A stretch of DNA of 64,000 nucleotides from Streptomyces sp. TSRI0281 (GCF_001905125.1 NZ_LWLE01000034.1:470791-534790); one strand, 5' to 3'; numbered from the stretch's first letter, positions 7,722-15,954 are shown. A program made the numbers and translations. The notes: a model not told the origin generated them from the sequence alone.

Positions 7722-9178
7722 TGCTGGAGTGGTACCTCGACCTCGGGGGGACGGAGATCGCCAACCACGCCCGACTGGCGGCCTACCTGGAGACGGTGGG
7801 CAGTCCACTGGACACGGCCTCGCCGTGCGGGTGTGAGACCTTCGATGCGGTCCTCGTCGGCGACGAGCCGTATACGACGCCGGAGGAGGACGGGGCGCCG
7901 TGGTACGACCCGGACGTCCCGCAGTCCGCAGACCTCGCGGGCCTGATGGTGCTCAGCGTCGACGGGCTGGACATCCACCCGGTGCGGCGCACGGTGACGT
8001 CGGCGGTAACCGGCGGCGCGGCCCTGGGCGCGGCCCGGGTCGAAGCCCGCACCCTTACCGTCACCGCCGTGCTGCTCGGCGCGACCTGCTGCGCCGTGGA
8101 GTACGGGCTGCGGTGGCTCGGCCAGGCGCTCGCCGGGGGAACCGGGAGGGGGTGCGGCGGCGGGGGCTGCGGCGGAGACTCCCTGACGCTGTTCAACTGC
8201 TGCCCCGCCGAGTTCGAGGAGCCGCAGGCGTTCGCGGACGCGCACCGGCGCACCCTGCGCCGGGTGGCCCTGGTCTCCCCGCCGGAGGTCATCTCCCGAA
8301 CCGGCAGCGGCGGGTGCTCCGGCAGAGGCGGGTGCAGCATCGGCGCGGACATGCTGACCGTGGAGTTCGTGCTGACGGCTGCCACCCCGTGGATGTGGAC
8401 GGACCCGGTGCCGGTGCTGGAAGTGCCGGTGCCGACGGACGACGGCACTGAGTGCATCATCTGGTGCGTCCATGACCCTGATGCCCCACCACCGGTACCT
8501 CCCGTGTGCTGGGAGCCGGGCGACAGCTGCCCGTCCGGGGCGGTCGTCGCGGACCTGACGGATCGCGAGTGCCCGGTGTCCTGGCCGGCGCTGGAGACCC
8601 ACCGCGTCGCCCCGTGCGAGAAGACGTGCCGACTCGCGGACTGCGAGGAGGTGGGGGCGCTGTGTTCAGACCCGCTGTGCAGGACGCCAACGCCCCCAGT
8701 TCCGCCCCCGCCCGCGACCTGCTTCTGCCACGCCGTGGCTGTGAATCAGGAGTGGTACGGACTCGACCTCACGGGACGGCCGACCGCGTTCGGGGCAGTA
8801 CCGATCATTGAGGTGTTCGCCGGAGCGCGGGATCTGCGCCGGGTAACGGTCACTCTGTTCGAGCGCACGGCCGACATGGACGGCCTGACATGCGAGGAGG
8901 CCGCAGAGGCAGCCCGCTGCACGCCGCACTCGGTGTACGAGGTCGCTTACGTACCGGCGGGCGGCACGGTCACCGTGGACGGGCAGGTCGGAAGGGCGAC
9001 CGTGGAGTGCGGGGGCCAATGCGAGGGATCGTCCGACGTGTACGGGCGGGACGGCGGGCCGCTGACGGTGCCGATGCTGATGGCCGGCCGGTACTGCGTC
9101 GAGATCGCCGCGGATGCCCTGGTGACGGCCGCCGACGACGCCACGGTGTCCATCTCCGTGTCCGGTCGCGAGTACTAG
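7721..9178 (+). CDS. Cysteine-rich minor tail protein, distal-tail-like
   Basis: The 485-residue protein follows the tape measure, the position of the distal tail protein. Its first 230 residues (WYLDLGG.EIANHARLAAYL, GLDIHPVRRTVTSAVTGGAALGAARVEARTLTVTAVL, ADMLTVEFVLTAATPWMW) look like a Dit-type domain; the second half, after a PVPPPPA linker near residue 335, has a beta-rich domain ending ATVSISVSGREY. By my count it has 27 cysteines, including CGCET, GCGGGGCGG, FNCCP, GGCSGRGGCS and CFCH, far more than usual for a tail protein. These could form metal sites or disulfides on the mature tail tip. Confidence 0.75.
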   Translation: MLEWYLDLGGTEIANHARLAAYLETVGSPLDTASPCGCETFDAVLVGDEPYTTPEEDGAPWYDPDVPQSADLAGLMVLSVDGLDIHPVRRTVTSAVTGGAALGAARVEARTLTVTAVLLGATCCAVEYGLRWLGQALAGGTGRGCGGGGCGGDSLTLFNCCPAEFEEPQAFADAHRRTLRRVALVSPPEVISRTGSGGCSGRGGCSIGADMLTVEFVLTAATPWMWTDPVPVLEVPVPTDDGTECIIWCVHDPDAPPPVPPVCWEPGDSCPSGAVVADLTDRECPVSWPALETHRVAPCEKTCRLADCEEVGALCSDPLCRTPTPPVPPPPATCFCHAVAVNQEWYGLDLTGRPTAFGAVPIIEVFAGARDLRRVTVTLFERTADMDGLTCEEAAEAARCTPHSVYEVAYVPAGGTVTVDGQVGRATVECGGQCEGSSDVYGRDGGPLTVPMLMAGRYCVEIAADALVTAADDATVSISVSGREY

Positions 9179-9187
9179 GGGGACAGG

Positions 9188-10192
9188 ATGCCAGTCGGAT
9201 GCGGCACGCACCAGGCGCTCATCGTGGACCGGGGCGGGGCGGTGGTGTCTACGGCAAACACCCTTGTCGAGGTGGAGTGGACGAGGGTGCTGGACGACAC
9301 GTCACAGGCCCGCATTGTCGTCCACCCGGACGCGGATTGCTGTGGGTCACTGGCTCAGGTCAGGGCCTGGAGACACAAGCTGTGCCTGTTCCGGGACGGC
9401 CACCCGGTGTGGGAGGGGCCGATCCTCGCGCCGAAGTGGAAGGCCGACGGTGTGGAGATTCGGGCCTACGACATCACTGCGTGGCTGGACCGCAGGGTGC
9501 CGCACTCCGACGTCCAGTTCGTGGACCGGGAGCTTGCGGAGATCGCGGAGTGGCTTATCCACGACGGATTCGCGCCGGATGACCCGGGCCACAGCGTGGA
9601 GATCGTCGAGCCCACCCGTATTCGCGGCCGCAGGGAGTACGAGGTGGATGTCGGGCAGACCGGGGACCACCTGCGTGACCTCGCGGACACCGGCCTGGAC
9701 TTCACGGCCGTGGGCTCGCGCATCCTGCTGCTTCCGGAGGCATTCGCTGGCCGCGTCGGGTCCCTGACCGATGGAGATTTCCCGGCCGGTCTGTCAGTCG
9801 CGGAGGACGGGGCCGCTCTCGCGACCCGGTGGGTGGTCCACGGCAAGGACGGCGTCAAGGGCGTTGCCGGCGGACTCGATCCGTACTACGGGCTGCTGGA
9901 GCAAGCAGTTGAGGAGACCTCGGTACTGGACGACGCCTCGGCGACCGGCGCGGCCAAGTCCAGGCTAAGCGCGAATCTGCCCGCCCCGGTGTTCCTGGAC
10001 TCCCAGCAGACGACGCTGTCGCCCGACGCTGCGGTCGACGTGCCGACACTGGTCCCCGGCTGGTGCGTGGACGTGACGACGACCGCGACCTGCCGGACCA
10101 TCTCCCAGGCCCTGAAGATCGTGTCCGTCAAGGTCACCGAGGACGGCGACGGGGAAACTGTCGGCGTCCAGCTCACCCCGGCAGGAGGATGA
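9188..10192 (+). CDS. Minor tail protein, baseplate-hub-like
   Basis: This 334-residue protein has features of the siphophage baseplate hub (tail-associated, gp27-like): LVEVEWTRVLDDTSQARIVV, CLFRDGHPVWEGPILAPKWKADGVEIRAYDITAWLDRR, a domain around ILLLPEAFAGRVGSLTDGDF, and a C-terminal PGWCVDVTTTATCRTISQALKIVSVKVTEDG strand region resembling the hub barrel. It would close the tail tube above the fibres. A GGGGACAGG site precedes the ATG. No lytic domain is visible. Confidence 0.75.
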   Translation: MPVGCGTHQALIVDRGGAVVSTANTLVEVEWTRVLDDTSQARIVVHPDADCCGSLAQVRAWRHKLCLFRDGHPVWEGPILAPKWKADGVEIRAYDITAWLDRRVPHSDVQFVDRELAEIAEWLIHDGFAPDDPGHSVEIVEPTRIRGRREYEVDVGQTGDHLRDLADTGLDFTAVGSRILLLPEAFAGRVGSLTDGDFPAGLSVAEDGAALATRWVVHGKDGVKGVAGGLDPYYGLLEQAVEETSVLDDASATGAAKSRLSANLPAPVFLDSQQTTLSPDAAVDVPTLVPGWCVDVTTTATCRTISQALKIVSVKVTEDGDGETVGVQLTPAGG

Positions 10193-10193
10193 C

Positions 10194-10661
10194 GTGGCCG
10201 CACGAGGAACAGCAGCACACCGCAACCCCGGCAACCCGCTGAGCGGGATGCTGAGGGACCTCAATCGCCGGGCCCGCACCAGCACTTCGCAACAGGGTCG
10301 TAGGCCAGCGGGACCCCCGGGGGAGCCTGGCGAGCGCGGACCGGCTGGGAAGCCCGGGGCGCCCGGCACGGTGGTCCTGGCCGCCGTGATCGTGACGGGG
10401 GACGACGGGCGGGCGGTGTGGGTGTACGGGCGGGAGCTGGTCGCGCCGCCGGTCCTCGGCGCCGTACCAGTCGACTGCGGGCGGGACGGGACAACGGTCA
10501 CTGTCGCAGTCGAGGAGGCCACTACTAAGCGGGCCGTGGTCCGCATCTGGAGGTCCCGGCCGCTCCTCGGGCTGGGCCTGCTGCCGTCCGTACCGGCCGG
10601 GCCCGACATCGCGGTGCACATGACCGCGACCTCGGTGACGGCTCCGGATACTCTCGTATAG
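10194..10661 (+). CDS. Collagen-like minor tail protein
   Basis: The 155-residue product has a basic N terminus, a short uninterrupted Gly-X-Y run (about residues 41-60, GPPGEPGERGPAGKPGAPG) and a beta-rich C-terminal domain starting VVLAAVIVTGDDGRAVWVYGREL. Collagen-like stalks of this kind trimerise phage fibres, so this is likely a short trimeric fibre at the tail tip. The GTG start lies 1 base after the previous stop, with the ribosome site (GCAGGAGGA) inside the end of that gene. A conserved promoter/leader overlaps its last codons. Confidence 0.75.
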   Translation: MAARGTAAHRNPGNPLSGMLRDLNRRARTSTSQQGRRPAGPPGEPGERGPAGKPGAPGTVVLAAVIVTGDDGRAVWVYGRELVAPPVLGAVPVDCGRDGTTVTVAVEEATTKRAVVRIWRSRPLLGLGLLPSVPAGPDIAVHMTATSVTAPDTLV

Positions 10662-10681
10662 CCGCTGGTTTTGGGCCGGGC
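10649..10681 (+). promoter_or_regulatory. Conserved phage promoter/leader element, copy 4
   Basis: TACTCT (10649-10654), 9 bases, then GCTGGTTTTGGGCCGGGC (10664-10681), 27 bases before the next ATG. The -10 box lies inside the final codons of the collagen-like gene. Confidence 0.65.
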
Positions 10682-10708
10682 TCACACGTCTTCTCCGTGA
10701 GGTGAGTC

Positions 10709-11431
10709 ATGGCATCCGTCTGCGCGTGCGGCGACTATTTCAACGTGTCCCCGGAAGGCGAGCTGTGCCTGAATCCCGGCACGATGGGCCTTCGCGAGAC
10801 CCTCTACTTCCGTACACCGGGGACCGCCCAGTTCCGAAAGGGGGACTACCCGTGGCTCGCCCGAATCCGGGTGCGAGTCCAGGCGGCCGGTGGCGGCTCC
10901 GGCGGTGCGGACTCCAGCGCCAACGGCAGCATTCCTCGCCCCGGCGCGGGCGGCGGCGGATACAGCGAGAGCCTGTTCAAGGTAGGCGAGATCGGCGCCG
11001 TCGAATCCATTGTCGTTGGCGAAGGCGGAGCAGGCGGCGCCGGGAACAACCCGGGCGACGACGGCGGGGGGTCCAGCTTCGCCGGGGTCGTCACCACGTT
11101 CGGAGGACCCGGCGGCAGCGCGAACACGGCCAGCGGCGACACCAATGTCACCGCCAACGCGATTCTGGGAGCCGCCACCGGTACGGGACAACTCGCGATC
11201 GGTGGCGGCGCCGGTGAGGGCGCTCTCCGTATCAGTGCCTCGCAGGGCCTGTCCGGCAGGGGAGGAGACTCGCACCTCGGTTTTGGCGGGTACGGACGCA
11301 GTACCACCGGACCGGGCGGTGCACCCCGTGGTTACGGGGGCGGTGCCGGTGGCGCGTTCTCGTACGACGGCCCCGCAGAGTCCGGAGGCAAAGGCGGCAA
11401 CGGCCTCGTCATCGTTGAGTTGTATGGGTAG
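10709..11431 (+). CDS. Glycine-rich tail tip protein
   Basis: The first about 60 residues contain a cysteine motif (VCACGDYFN) and LRETLYFRTPGTAQF..GDYPWLARIRVRVQAAGGG, followed by about 170 residues of glycine-rich sequence ending GGKGGNGLVIVELYG. That ending and the GAGGGGYS.S..KV..IGAVESIVVGEGG pattern match the glycine-rich domains found at the tail tips of actinophages, where polyglycine sandwiches display the receptor-binding surface. It has its own copy of the repeated leader, so it may be expressed independently of the upstream minor tail genes. Confidence 0.7.
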   Translation: MASVCACGDYFNVSPEGELCLNPGTMGLRETLYFRTPGTAQFRKGDYPWLARIRVRVQAAGGGSGGADSSANGSIPRPGAGGGGYSESLFKVGEIGAVESIVVGEGGAGGAGNNPGDDGGGSSFAGVVTTFGGPGGSANTASGDTNVTANAILGAATGTGQLAIGGGAGEGALRISASQGLSGRGGDSHLGFGGYGRSTTGPGGAPRGYGGGAGGAFSYDGPAESGGKGGNGLVIVELYG

Positions 11432-11446
11432 ACGCGCGGTCCGCCT

Positions 11447-11554
11447 CTGTTCGGACACGGTCCGGACGGTGTCCGAACAGGTCGCGGCCCTGCGCCCCTC
11501 GTGGCCGGACATGGTGCGGACACGACTTCGATCATTGTCCGGACAGTGTCCGGA
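11447..11554. promoter_or_regulatory. Cluster of TGTCCGGACA-type inverted repeats
   Basis: Two symmetric sites lie in the gap before the lysis genes: CTGTTCGGACAC / GTGTCCGAACAG (11447-11458 and 11469-11480, 10-base spacer that is itself GGTCCGGACG) and TCCGGACA-g-TGTCCGGA (11538-11554). The first could also act as a terminator for the tail gene; the second, without spacer, looks like a protein-binding operator. The same words recur at 13589-13627. Confidence 0.55.
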
Positions 11555-11580
11555 GACCGACTTTCATCCTGGAGGTACCC

Positions 11581-11844
11581 ATGTCTGCCCCCGCTCCGAC
11601 CGTGGGCCGCACCGTGCACTACGTGTCGCACGGCACGCCCGTACGCAGCGACGGATCGCAGGAATTCCCGCCGTCGTGCCGCGCGGCCATCGTCACCGAG
11701 ATCGACCCGGAGGACCCCGGCCGCGTCGGGCTTGCCGTCCTCAATCCAACCGGCCAGTTTTTCCACCCGCTGTCGGCCGGTGGGTGTGTGCGCGCCGACG
11801 AGGGGCGGGTCGGTGGCTCCTGGCATTGGCCGGAGGGTGTGTGA
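11581..11844 (+). CDS. Conserved phage hypothetical protein upstream of endolysin
   Basis: This 87-residue protein (VGRTVHYVSHGTPVRSDGSQEFPPSCRAAIVTEI, VGLAVLNPTGQFFHPL, GSWHWPE) is of a type I recognise beside lysis or tail genes in actinophages, with no known function. Start ATG is preceded by CCTGGAGGT. The stop overlaps the endolysin start by one base, so it is in the lysis operon. Confidence 0.65.
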   Translation: MSAPAPTVGRTVHYVSHGTPVRSDGSQEFPPSCRAAIVTEIDPEDPGRVGLAVLNPTGQFFHPLSAGGCVRADEGRVGGSWHWPEGV

Positions 11845-12854
11845 TGGCCACACCGATGACTCCGACCCAGTGGCTCAGGGCGCTGCGCGCGGAAGGCGTC
11901 ACCTGCATCGTGGAGATGCCCGGGTGGCGCACCAATAGTCGCAACCACAAAGGGCCTTGGGGTCCGGTACACGCAGCGATGATTCACCACACCGCAGGGG
12001 AGGGGCCGGGTCTCTCACGCCTCTGCTTCACCGGCACACCGCAGCTCCCCGGGCCGCTGTGCCACGACTACCTCGACCGCGCTGGGCGCCTGTATCTAGT
12101 CGGGTCCGGGCGTGCCAATCACGCGGGGACGGTCGCGCAGAATGCCTTCACAGCGGTGTTGAACGGGCGCGCGGCGCACCCGGCGCCGGACGCGGCCGAG
12201 CCGATCGATGGCAACCGGCACTCCTACGGGCTGGAGTGCGAGAACTCCGGTGCTCTCGGCCGGGAGTGGACGCCCGCTCAATACGACGTCGCCGTAAGGG
12301 TCCAGGCGGCGCGCTGCCGACACCATGGCTGGTCCGCGAACAGTGTGTGGGCCCACCGGGAGGCGACGCGGCGCAAGCCGGTCGACCCGCGGCTGAACAT
12401 GGGCGCTCTCCGGGCCGCCGTCGCCGCGCGCCTGGCCCACCCCGCCAATTGGAATCCCAACGACGCGAAGGACGACGACATGCCGAGGCGATCAAACCCC
12501 AAGGTCAAGCCGGTGAAGCGCCGGCCGGGCGGGCAGTGGCTGACGGTACCGCTCTCCGGCGGGCTGGTGACCGGCCCCGCCGACTACTCCGGCACCGTGT
12601 TCCTGCGGCTGTCCGGTGTGCCGGCTGGGGCCCCGATCCAGACCCGCTACGTCGAGACGACGTCCGGGAAGCGGTCCAAGAACGGTCCAGCCGTCGAGCA
12701 CGTGGGCACCGAAGGGGACACCTTCATCGCGGTTACCAACGGTGGCGGTCACGTCGACTCCGCCGCGGTGCTCAGTGTCGAATACATCGTGTTCGACGAC
12801 GCGGACACTCACACCCTGGTGTCCGGCCAGGCCCAGGTCCTCTACTGGAAGTAG
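11844..12854 (+). CDS. Endolysin, N-acetylmuramoyl-L-alanine amidase
   Basis: The 336-residue product begins with an amidase_2/PGRP fold: AAMIHHTAGEG (first zinc histidine near residue 48), GPLCHDYLDRAGRLYLVGSGRANHAG, RHSYGLECEN and WAHREATRRKPVDPRLNM, which supplies the second zinc histidine and the K.DP motif. It cleaves the amide between muramic acid and the stem peptide at host lysis. After a linker near residue 215, about 120 residues of beta-rich sequence (PGGQWLTVPLSGGLVTGPADY through LVSGQAQVLYW) are probably the wall-binding domain. The ATG at 11844 shares its A with the previous stop; the frame is open upstream but this start gives the normal family N terminus. No signal peptide, so a holin is needed. 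Confidence 0.9.
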   Translation: MATPMTPTQWLRALRAEGVTCIVEMPGWRTNSRNHKGPWGPVHAAMIHHTAGEGPGLSRLCFTGTPQLPGPLCHDYLDRAGRLYLVGSGRANHAGTVAQNAFTAVLNGRAAHPAPDAAEPIDGNRHSYGLECENSGALGREWTPAQYDVAVRVQAARCRHHGWSANSVWAHREATRRKPVDPRLNMGALRAAVAARLAHPANWNPNDAKDDDMPRRSNPKVKPVKRRPGGQWLTVPLSGGLVTGPADYSGTVFLRLSGVPAGAPIQTRYVETTSGKRSKNGPAVEHVGTEGDTFIAVTNGGGHVDSAAVLSVEYIVFDDADTHTLVSGQAQVLYWK

Positions 12855-12861
12855 GTCGACA

Positions 12862-13179
12862 GTGACCGACGAGCCGAACCGCGGCCTGGCCCTGGAGCTG
12901 GAGCGGCTGCGTGGGACCCTGGGCGAAGGGCTCGCCGAGATCAAGGGAAGTCTTGCCCTCCTGGTGCACCGGACAGACCGCGTCGACCAGGAGTTGGCCG
13001 ATCAGCGCACGACCCTCACCGCGCTGGAGTCGCGGGTCGACGGTGCGGAGTCGGCGATATCGGCGCAGGGGGACCATCCGGCCCGGCTGGCTGCCGTCGA
13101 GCGGCTCGTGTGGATTGGGGTCGGTGCGGCTGCGGTCCTGGGCACGGTTGGTGGCTGGGTCGCCGGGGCCCTGATCTGA
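12862..13179 (+). CDS. Holin-like membrane protein
   Basis: The 105-residue protein directly follows the endolysin. Residues about 8-70 form a predicted coiled coil (ELERLRGTLGEGLAEIKGSLALLVHRTDRVDQEL), and a single C-terminal helix (VWIGVGAAAVLGTVGGWVAGALI) spans the membrane, an XhlA-like layout. Position after the endolysin supports a holin or holin-accessory role. GTG start, 7 bases after the endolysin stop, no strong ribosome site. Confidence 0.7.
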   Translation: MTDEPNRGLALELERLRGTLGEGLAEIKGSLALLVHRTDRVDQELADQRTTLTALESRVDGAESAISAQGDHPARLAAVERLVWIGVGAAAVLGTVGGWVAGALI

Positions 13180-13188
13180 GCGTCCGGA

Positions 13189-13530
13189 CTACGGGATGCC
13201 GAGCTCGGTGTCCGGGCGGCAGTGGGTGCACGGGGGTACGCGGTCGGCGTGCTCGGTGAGGGCTGCCATCGCCTGCTCTCGGGTGATGGCACGGTGGCGG
13301 TCCGGGAGCATGTAGCAGTGCCCGGCGTGGATCATGACAGGTTTCGCGCCGGAGCCGATGCCCACCTCGACCACGTAGTCGGGCAGGGGCGGTTTGGCCC
13401 GCTCGCCCTGCTCCTTCTCGGCGACGCGGCGCCTCTCGGCGGCGATCCACCGATCCGTCTTATCGAGCTGCTGTTCCTGGAATCGCCTCAGGAAGAGCAG
13501 CGCCTCCAGACGTGCAATAGTTTCGGACAT
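13189..13530 (-). CDS. DUF6233 family protein
   Basis: The 113-residue product has the DUF6233 signature: an N-terminal helix with LRRFQEQQLDKTDRWIAAERRR, PDYVVEVGIG..AKPVMIHAGHCYM, then REQAMAALTEHADRVPPCTHCRPDTELGI. The family is abundant in Streptomyces accessory regions and has no established function; the CTHC and GHC cysteines could bind metal. The frame continues upstream, but the ATG at 13530 gives the usual family N terminus (MSETIARLEAL). It converges with the holin-like gene, marking the end of the phage late operon. Confidence 0.8.
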   Translation of the reverse strand: MSETIARLEALLFLRRFQEQQLDKTDRWIAAERRRVAEKEQGERAKPPLPDYVVEVGIGSGAKPVMIHAGHCYMLPDRHRAITREQAMAALTEHADRVPPCTHCRPDTELGIP

Positions 13531-13588
13531 ATGTTCGAGTCTAGTCGGTGGGCAGGCGCTGGCCAGTGCAACCCATGGCGAGCCTGGA

Positions 13589-13627
13589 ACGGACAGCGTG
13601 CCCGGACCGTGCCCGGACCATGTCCGT
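13589..13627. promoter_or_regulatory. Operator-like repeats upstream of the DUF6233 gene
   Basis: ACGGACA (13589-13595) and TGTCCGT (13621-13627) form an inverted repeat enclosing two tandem copies of GTGCCCGGACC (13598-13608, 13609-13619). The words match those before the lysis genes, suggesting one regulator acts at both places. It lies between the divergent DUF6233 gene and the small plus-strand frame at 13651. Confidence 0.5.
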
Positions 13628-13650
13628 GCAGGTGGGGGCCGGTGTCCGGG

Positions 13651-13800
13651 ATGGGGCTCCGCTTCGGGCGGATGGAGCACGAGCTGCATCCGAACGGCGC
13701 CGGTTCGCTCCGTGGCGCGGTCGACGAAGCGAACCGGCGGCTGGCGCACCTGTGCCCCGACCCGGATACGCCGGGCCGGCGGCCAACGGCCGGTTCCTGA
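13651..13800 (+). CDS. Possible 49-residue hypothetical protein
   Basis: An ATG at 13651 begins a 49-codon frame (MGLRFGRMEHELHPNGAG, then RGAVDEANRRLAHLCPDPDTPG). It has reasonable composition and faces away from the DUF6233 gene, but no good ribosome site and no recognised family. It could be chance; an imperfect GC hairpin at about 13805-13840 follows. Confidence 0.3.
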   Translation: MGLRFGRMEHELHPNGAGSLRGAVDEANRRLAHLCPDPDTPGRRPTAGS

Positions 13801-14115
13801 GACTGGGCGTCCCGGCCTCACGGCCCCGGGGCGCCCGCTTTTGCCGGTTTGCCTGCGCTCGGCATGTTGATGGTGGACACTGATGATCCGCGCGGTTTCT
13901 CCCAAGCAGCCGTGCGACTCGGCCCCTTCATGGCGCCGCTGACGAGCCCGGTCGCGCTCCCTCCCCCGTGAGTGCGGCCGGGCTCGACACCGTCTCGGAA
14001 GGATGTCTGACCCCGGGCGTACCGTGAGGAATGTCCAGTAAGCTCTTGCTGCTGCTTCAGGGCCCGCAGAGGTGCCCCGCTCGTCATCGACGAGCGGGGC
14101 ACCTTCGTGTCCGGG
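13801..14115. other. Gap between accessory genes
   Basis: About 315 bases without a supported gene. It holds a weak GC hairpin near 13805-13840 and, at 14071-14103, a very strong hairpin that serves the minus-strand regulator. Nothing else is recognised. Confidence 0.5.
14071..14103. terminator. Perfect 15-bp hairpin after the XRE regulator
   Basis: GGTGCCCCGCTCGTC pairs with GACGAGCGGGGCACC around ATC, 12 bases past the stop of the minus-strand regulator; likely its terminator, possibly bidirectional. Confidence 0.85.
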
Positions 14116-15516
14116 TCAGGAGTGAGCGAGCTGCCAGGTGCGGGCCTGCTCGTCGAGCTGGAGCGCCGCGCTGACACCGCGGCGCTCGAAGATGGCGAGC
14201 TGGCGGCGGATCCCGGCGACCTGCTTGACGGCGCGGTCGGAGTAGACCCCTTCGAAACCGCTGACAGCCCTTTCCCAGGTGCGGCAGGCCATTTCCAGGT
14301 GGCCCTGGGCCGCCTGCTCCCGGCCCTGCGCGGCGAGCGACAGGGCGGTGATGCGGGACAGGCCTCCGCCGTTGGCGCTGCCGTAGCTGCGCGCGGCGGC
14401 GGCGTACTGCTTCTCCGCGTTGGGGTGGTCGCGGAGGGCTCGGAAGATCTTCGCCGCGTGGGTGTCAACGGCCGCACGGGGCTTGCCGGACAGGGTGAGC
14501 CAGTACGGCATCTCGTCGCCCTCGCCCCGGATCGCGAGATCCTGAGCGCGGCGGACCTCGGAGACGGCTTCCGCACCCCGGTCGGCGTGCGCGAGGGCGC
14601 GTGCGCGGCAGATGACGAGCATCGACATAATCCCAGGCTCGGCGCGGTTCTTGGCCACATCGAGGGCGGCGTCGGCCAGGCCGAGGGTGTGGTCCGGCTG
14701 GCCGATGTCCAGGCCATTGTGGGCCATGATTCGCAGGACCCACGCCTGGTGGAGCGGGTTCTCGGCCTCGCGGGCCAGGCCGAGGGTCTGGAGGTAGTAG
14801 CGCTGGGCGAGGCCGTGCTCACCGGCGTCGTACGCTTTCCAACCTGCGAGGAAGGTGAATGCCGCGGCGGCCGTGAGCGCTTCGCTCCGGATGCTCTCCT
14901 GAGTGAACCGGCCCTGGGTGAGGCCGGTGACGTCCGTGCGGAGGTACTGCACCATTGCGGGGCGGCCGTGCCGCCCGCCCTGGCGCTCGTCGATCGCAGT
15001 GAACGCGGTGAGCATGGACCGGACGGCGTCGATATCAGCCGCCCCGACCTTCTGCCCGGTGGTACCAGTGGTTGATGGGTGGCGTGCTTCGGCGGCGTCG
15101 GCGGCGCCGAGCGGGAGAGCCGCCCCGGCGACGCTGTAGGCCGCCCCTGTCAAGAACTTTCTGCGATTGATGTCTGCCTCCCCGATTCGCCGTACGATGT
15201 CCACAGGATCGGGTCCGATGCCCAACCCAAGCCGGGTATCGGGCCCGTTGCCGTGCCCGAGGTCCTCCCAGCCGAAGTCCGATGGCGTGAGGTGCCGCCC
15301 GAGGCGGCGGGACAGGGCTTCCGCAATGTATGCGGCTGTCGGCGGGGAGGGCGGCCGCCCGGCGACCCAGTGGGCCACGGCGGAGGGGTTCGTCCGCAGG
15401 GTGTCGCCGGCTTCGGCCGCGATGCTGCGGATGTCGGCGGCGATCTGGCCGTACGTCAGGCCAGCCTCTTCTAGGGCGAGTCGAAGTCCTTCATTGCGCA
15501 CACGTGTACTCGTCAC
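14116..15516 (-). CDS. XRE-family regulator with TPR-like C-terminal region
   Basis: The 466-residue protein has an N-terminal helix-turn-helix (about residues 10-80: LRLALEEAGLTYGQIAADI, RTNPSAVAHWVAGRPPSPPTAAYIAEALSRRLGR), a short hydrophobic stretch with an RRKFLTGAAYSVAGAALPLG pattern (about 117-137), and a long alpha-helical repeat region with TPR-like spacing to the end. This is a very common Streptomyces regulator type of mostly unknown targets. The GTG start at 15516 follows a GGGAGGG site. It is divergent from the ATP-binding protein gene, with which such regulators are often paired. Confidence 0.8.
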   Translation of the reverse strand: MTSTRVRNEGLRLALEEAGLTYGQIAADIRSIAAEAGDTLRTNPSAVAHWVAGRPPSPPTAAYIAEALSRRLGRHLTPSDFGWEDLGHGNGPDTRLGLGIGPDPVDIVRRIGEADINRRKFLTGAAYSVAGAALPLGAADAAEARHPSTTGTTGQKVGAADIDAVRSMLTAFTAIDERQGGRHGRPAMVQYLRTDVTGLTQGRFTQESIRSEALTAAAAFTFLAGWKAYDAGEHGLAQRYYLQTLGLAREAENPLHQAWVLRIMAHNGLDIGQPDHTLGLADAALDVAKNRAEPGIMSMLVICRARALAHADRGAEAVSEVRRAQDLAIRGEGDEMPYWLTLSGKPRAAVDTHAAKIFRALRDHPNAEKQYAAAARSYGSANGGGLSRITALSLAAQGREQAAQGHLEMACRTWERAVSGFEGVYSDRAVKQVAGIRRQLAIFERRGVSAALQLDEQARTWQLAHS

Positions 15517-15954
15517 GGTGGGTGCACCCTCCCAAGCAGGGCGTTAAACCCGGTAAACGCCTCGAGCGTTGACCGGTGCTATCCATCCCAAGGTAACTCC
15601 CGGTTGCATGACGTGAGTCACATCAATCCGTATTGCCGCTTGGGGGCATGGATGAAGGACACGAAAGGGTCGTCGGCTTCGCTGGCGACCTCCAGCGAAA
15701 GAACGCTTGCCGGAGATCACTGGCTGTTGCACGTGGCCCCGGACATCCGTGAAGGCATCGACAGCTGGGAGGCCGAGGGCGCCAAATGGTTTTGCCCTGG
15801 CGTGCTGTTCGGCGCGATCGCCATCCCTGCGGGGTTGATGCACAACGACATCCTCGACGGGGCGGTGGTGAGGATGACTGAGACCGCCCGAGCTGTCTCC
15901 TCGGCTCGGACAGTTTCCCGAGCCTCCAGGGCCGGCGGGAAGGGGGCCATCGCC
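15517..15954 (+). other. Intergenic region, possible N-terminal extension of next gene
   Basis: The frame of the ATP-binding protein is open back to an ATG at 15604, but the extra 117 codons have no family resemblance and the better ribosome site (GGAAGGGGG) is just before 15955. The segment near 15608-15625 contains the palindrome TGACgtgaGTCA and may hold the divergent promoters. Nothing else is recognised. Confidence 0.4.
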
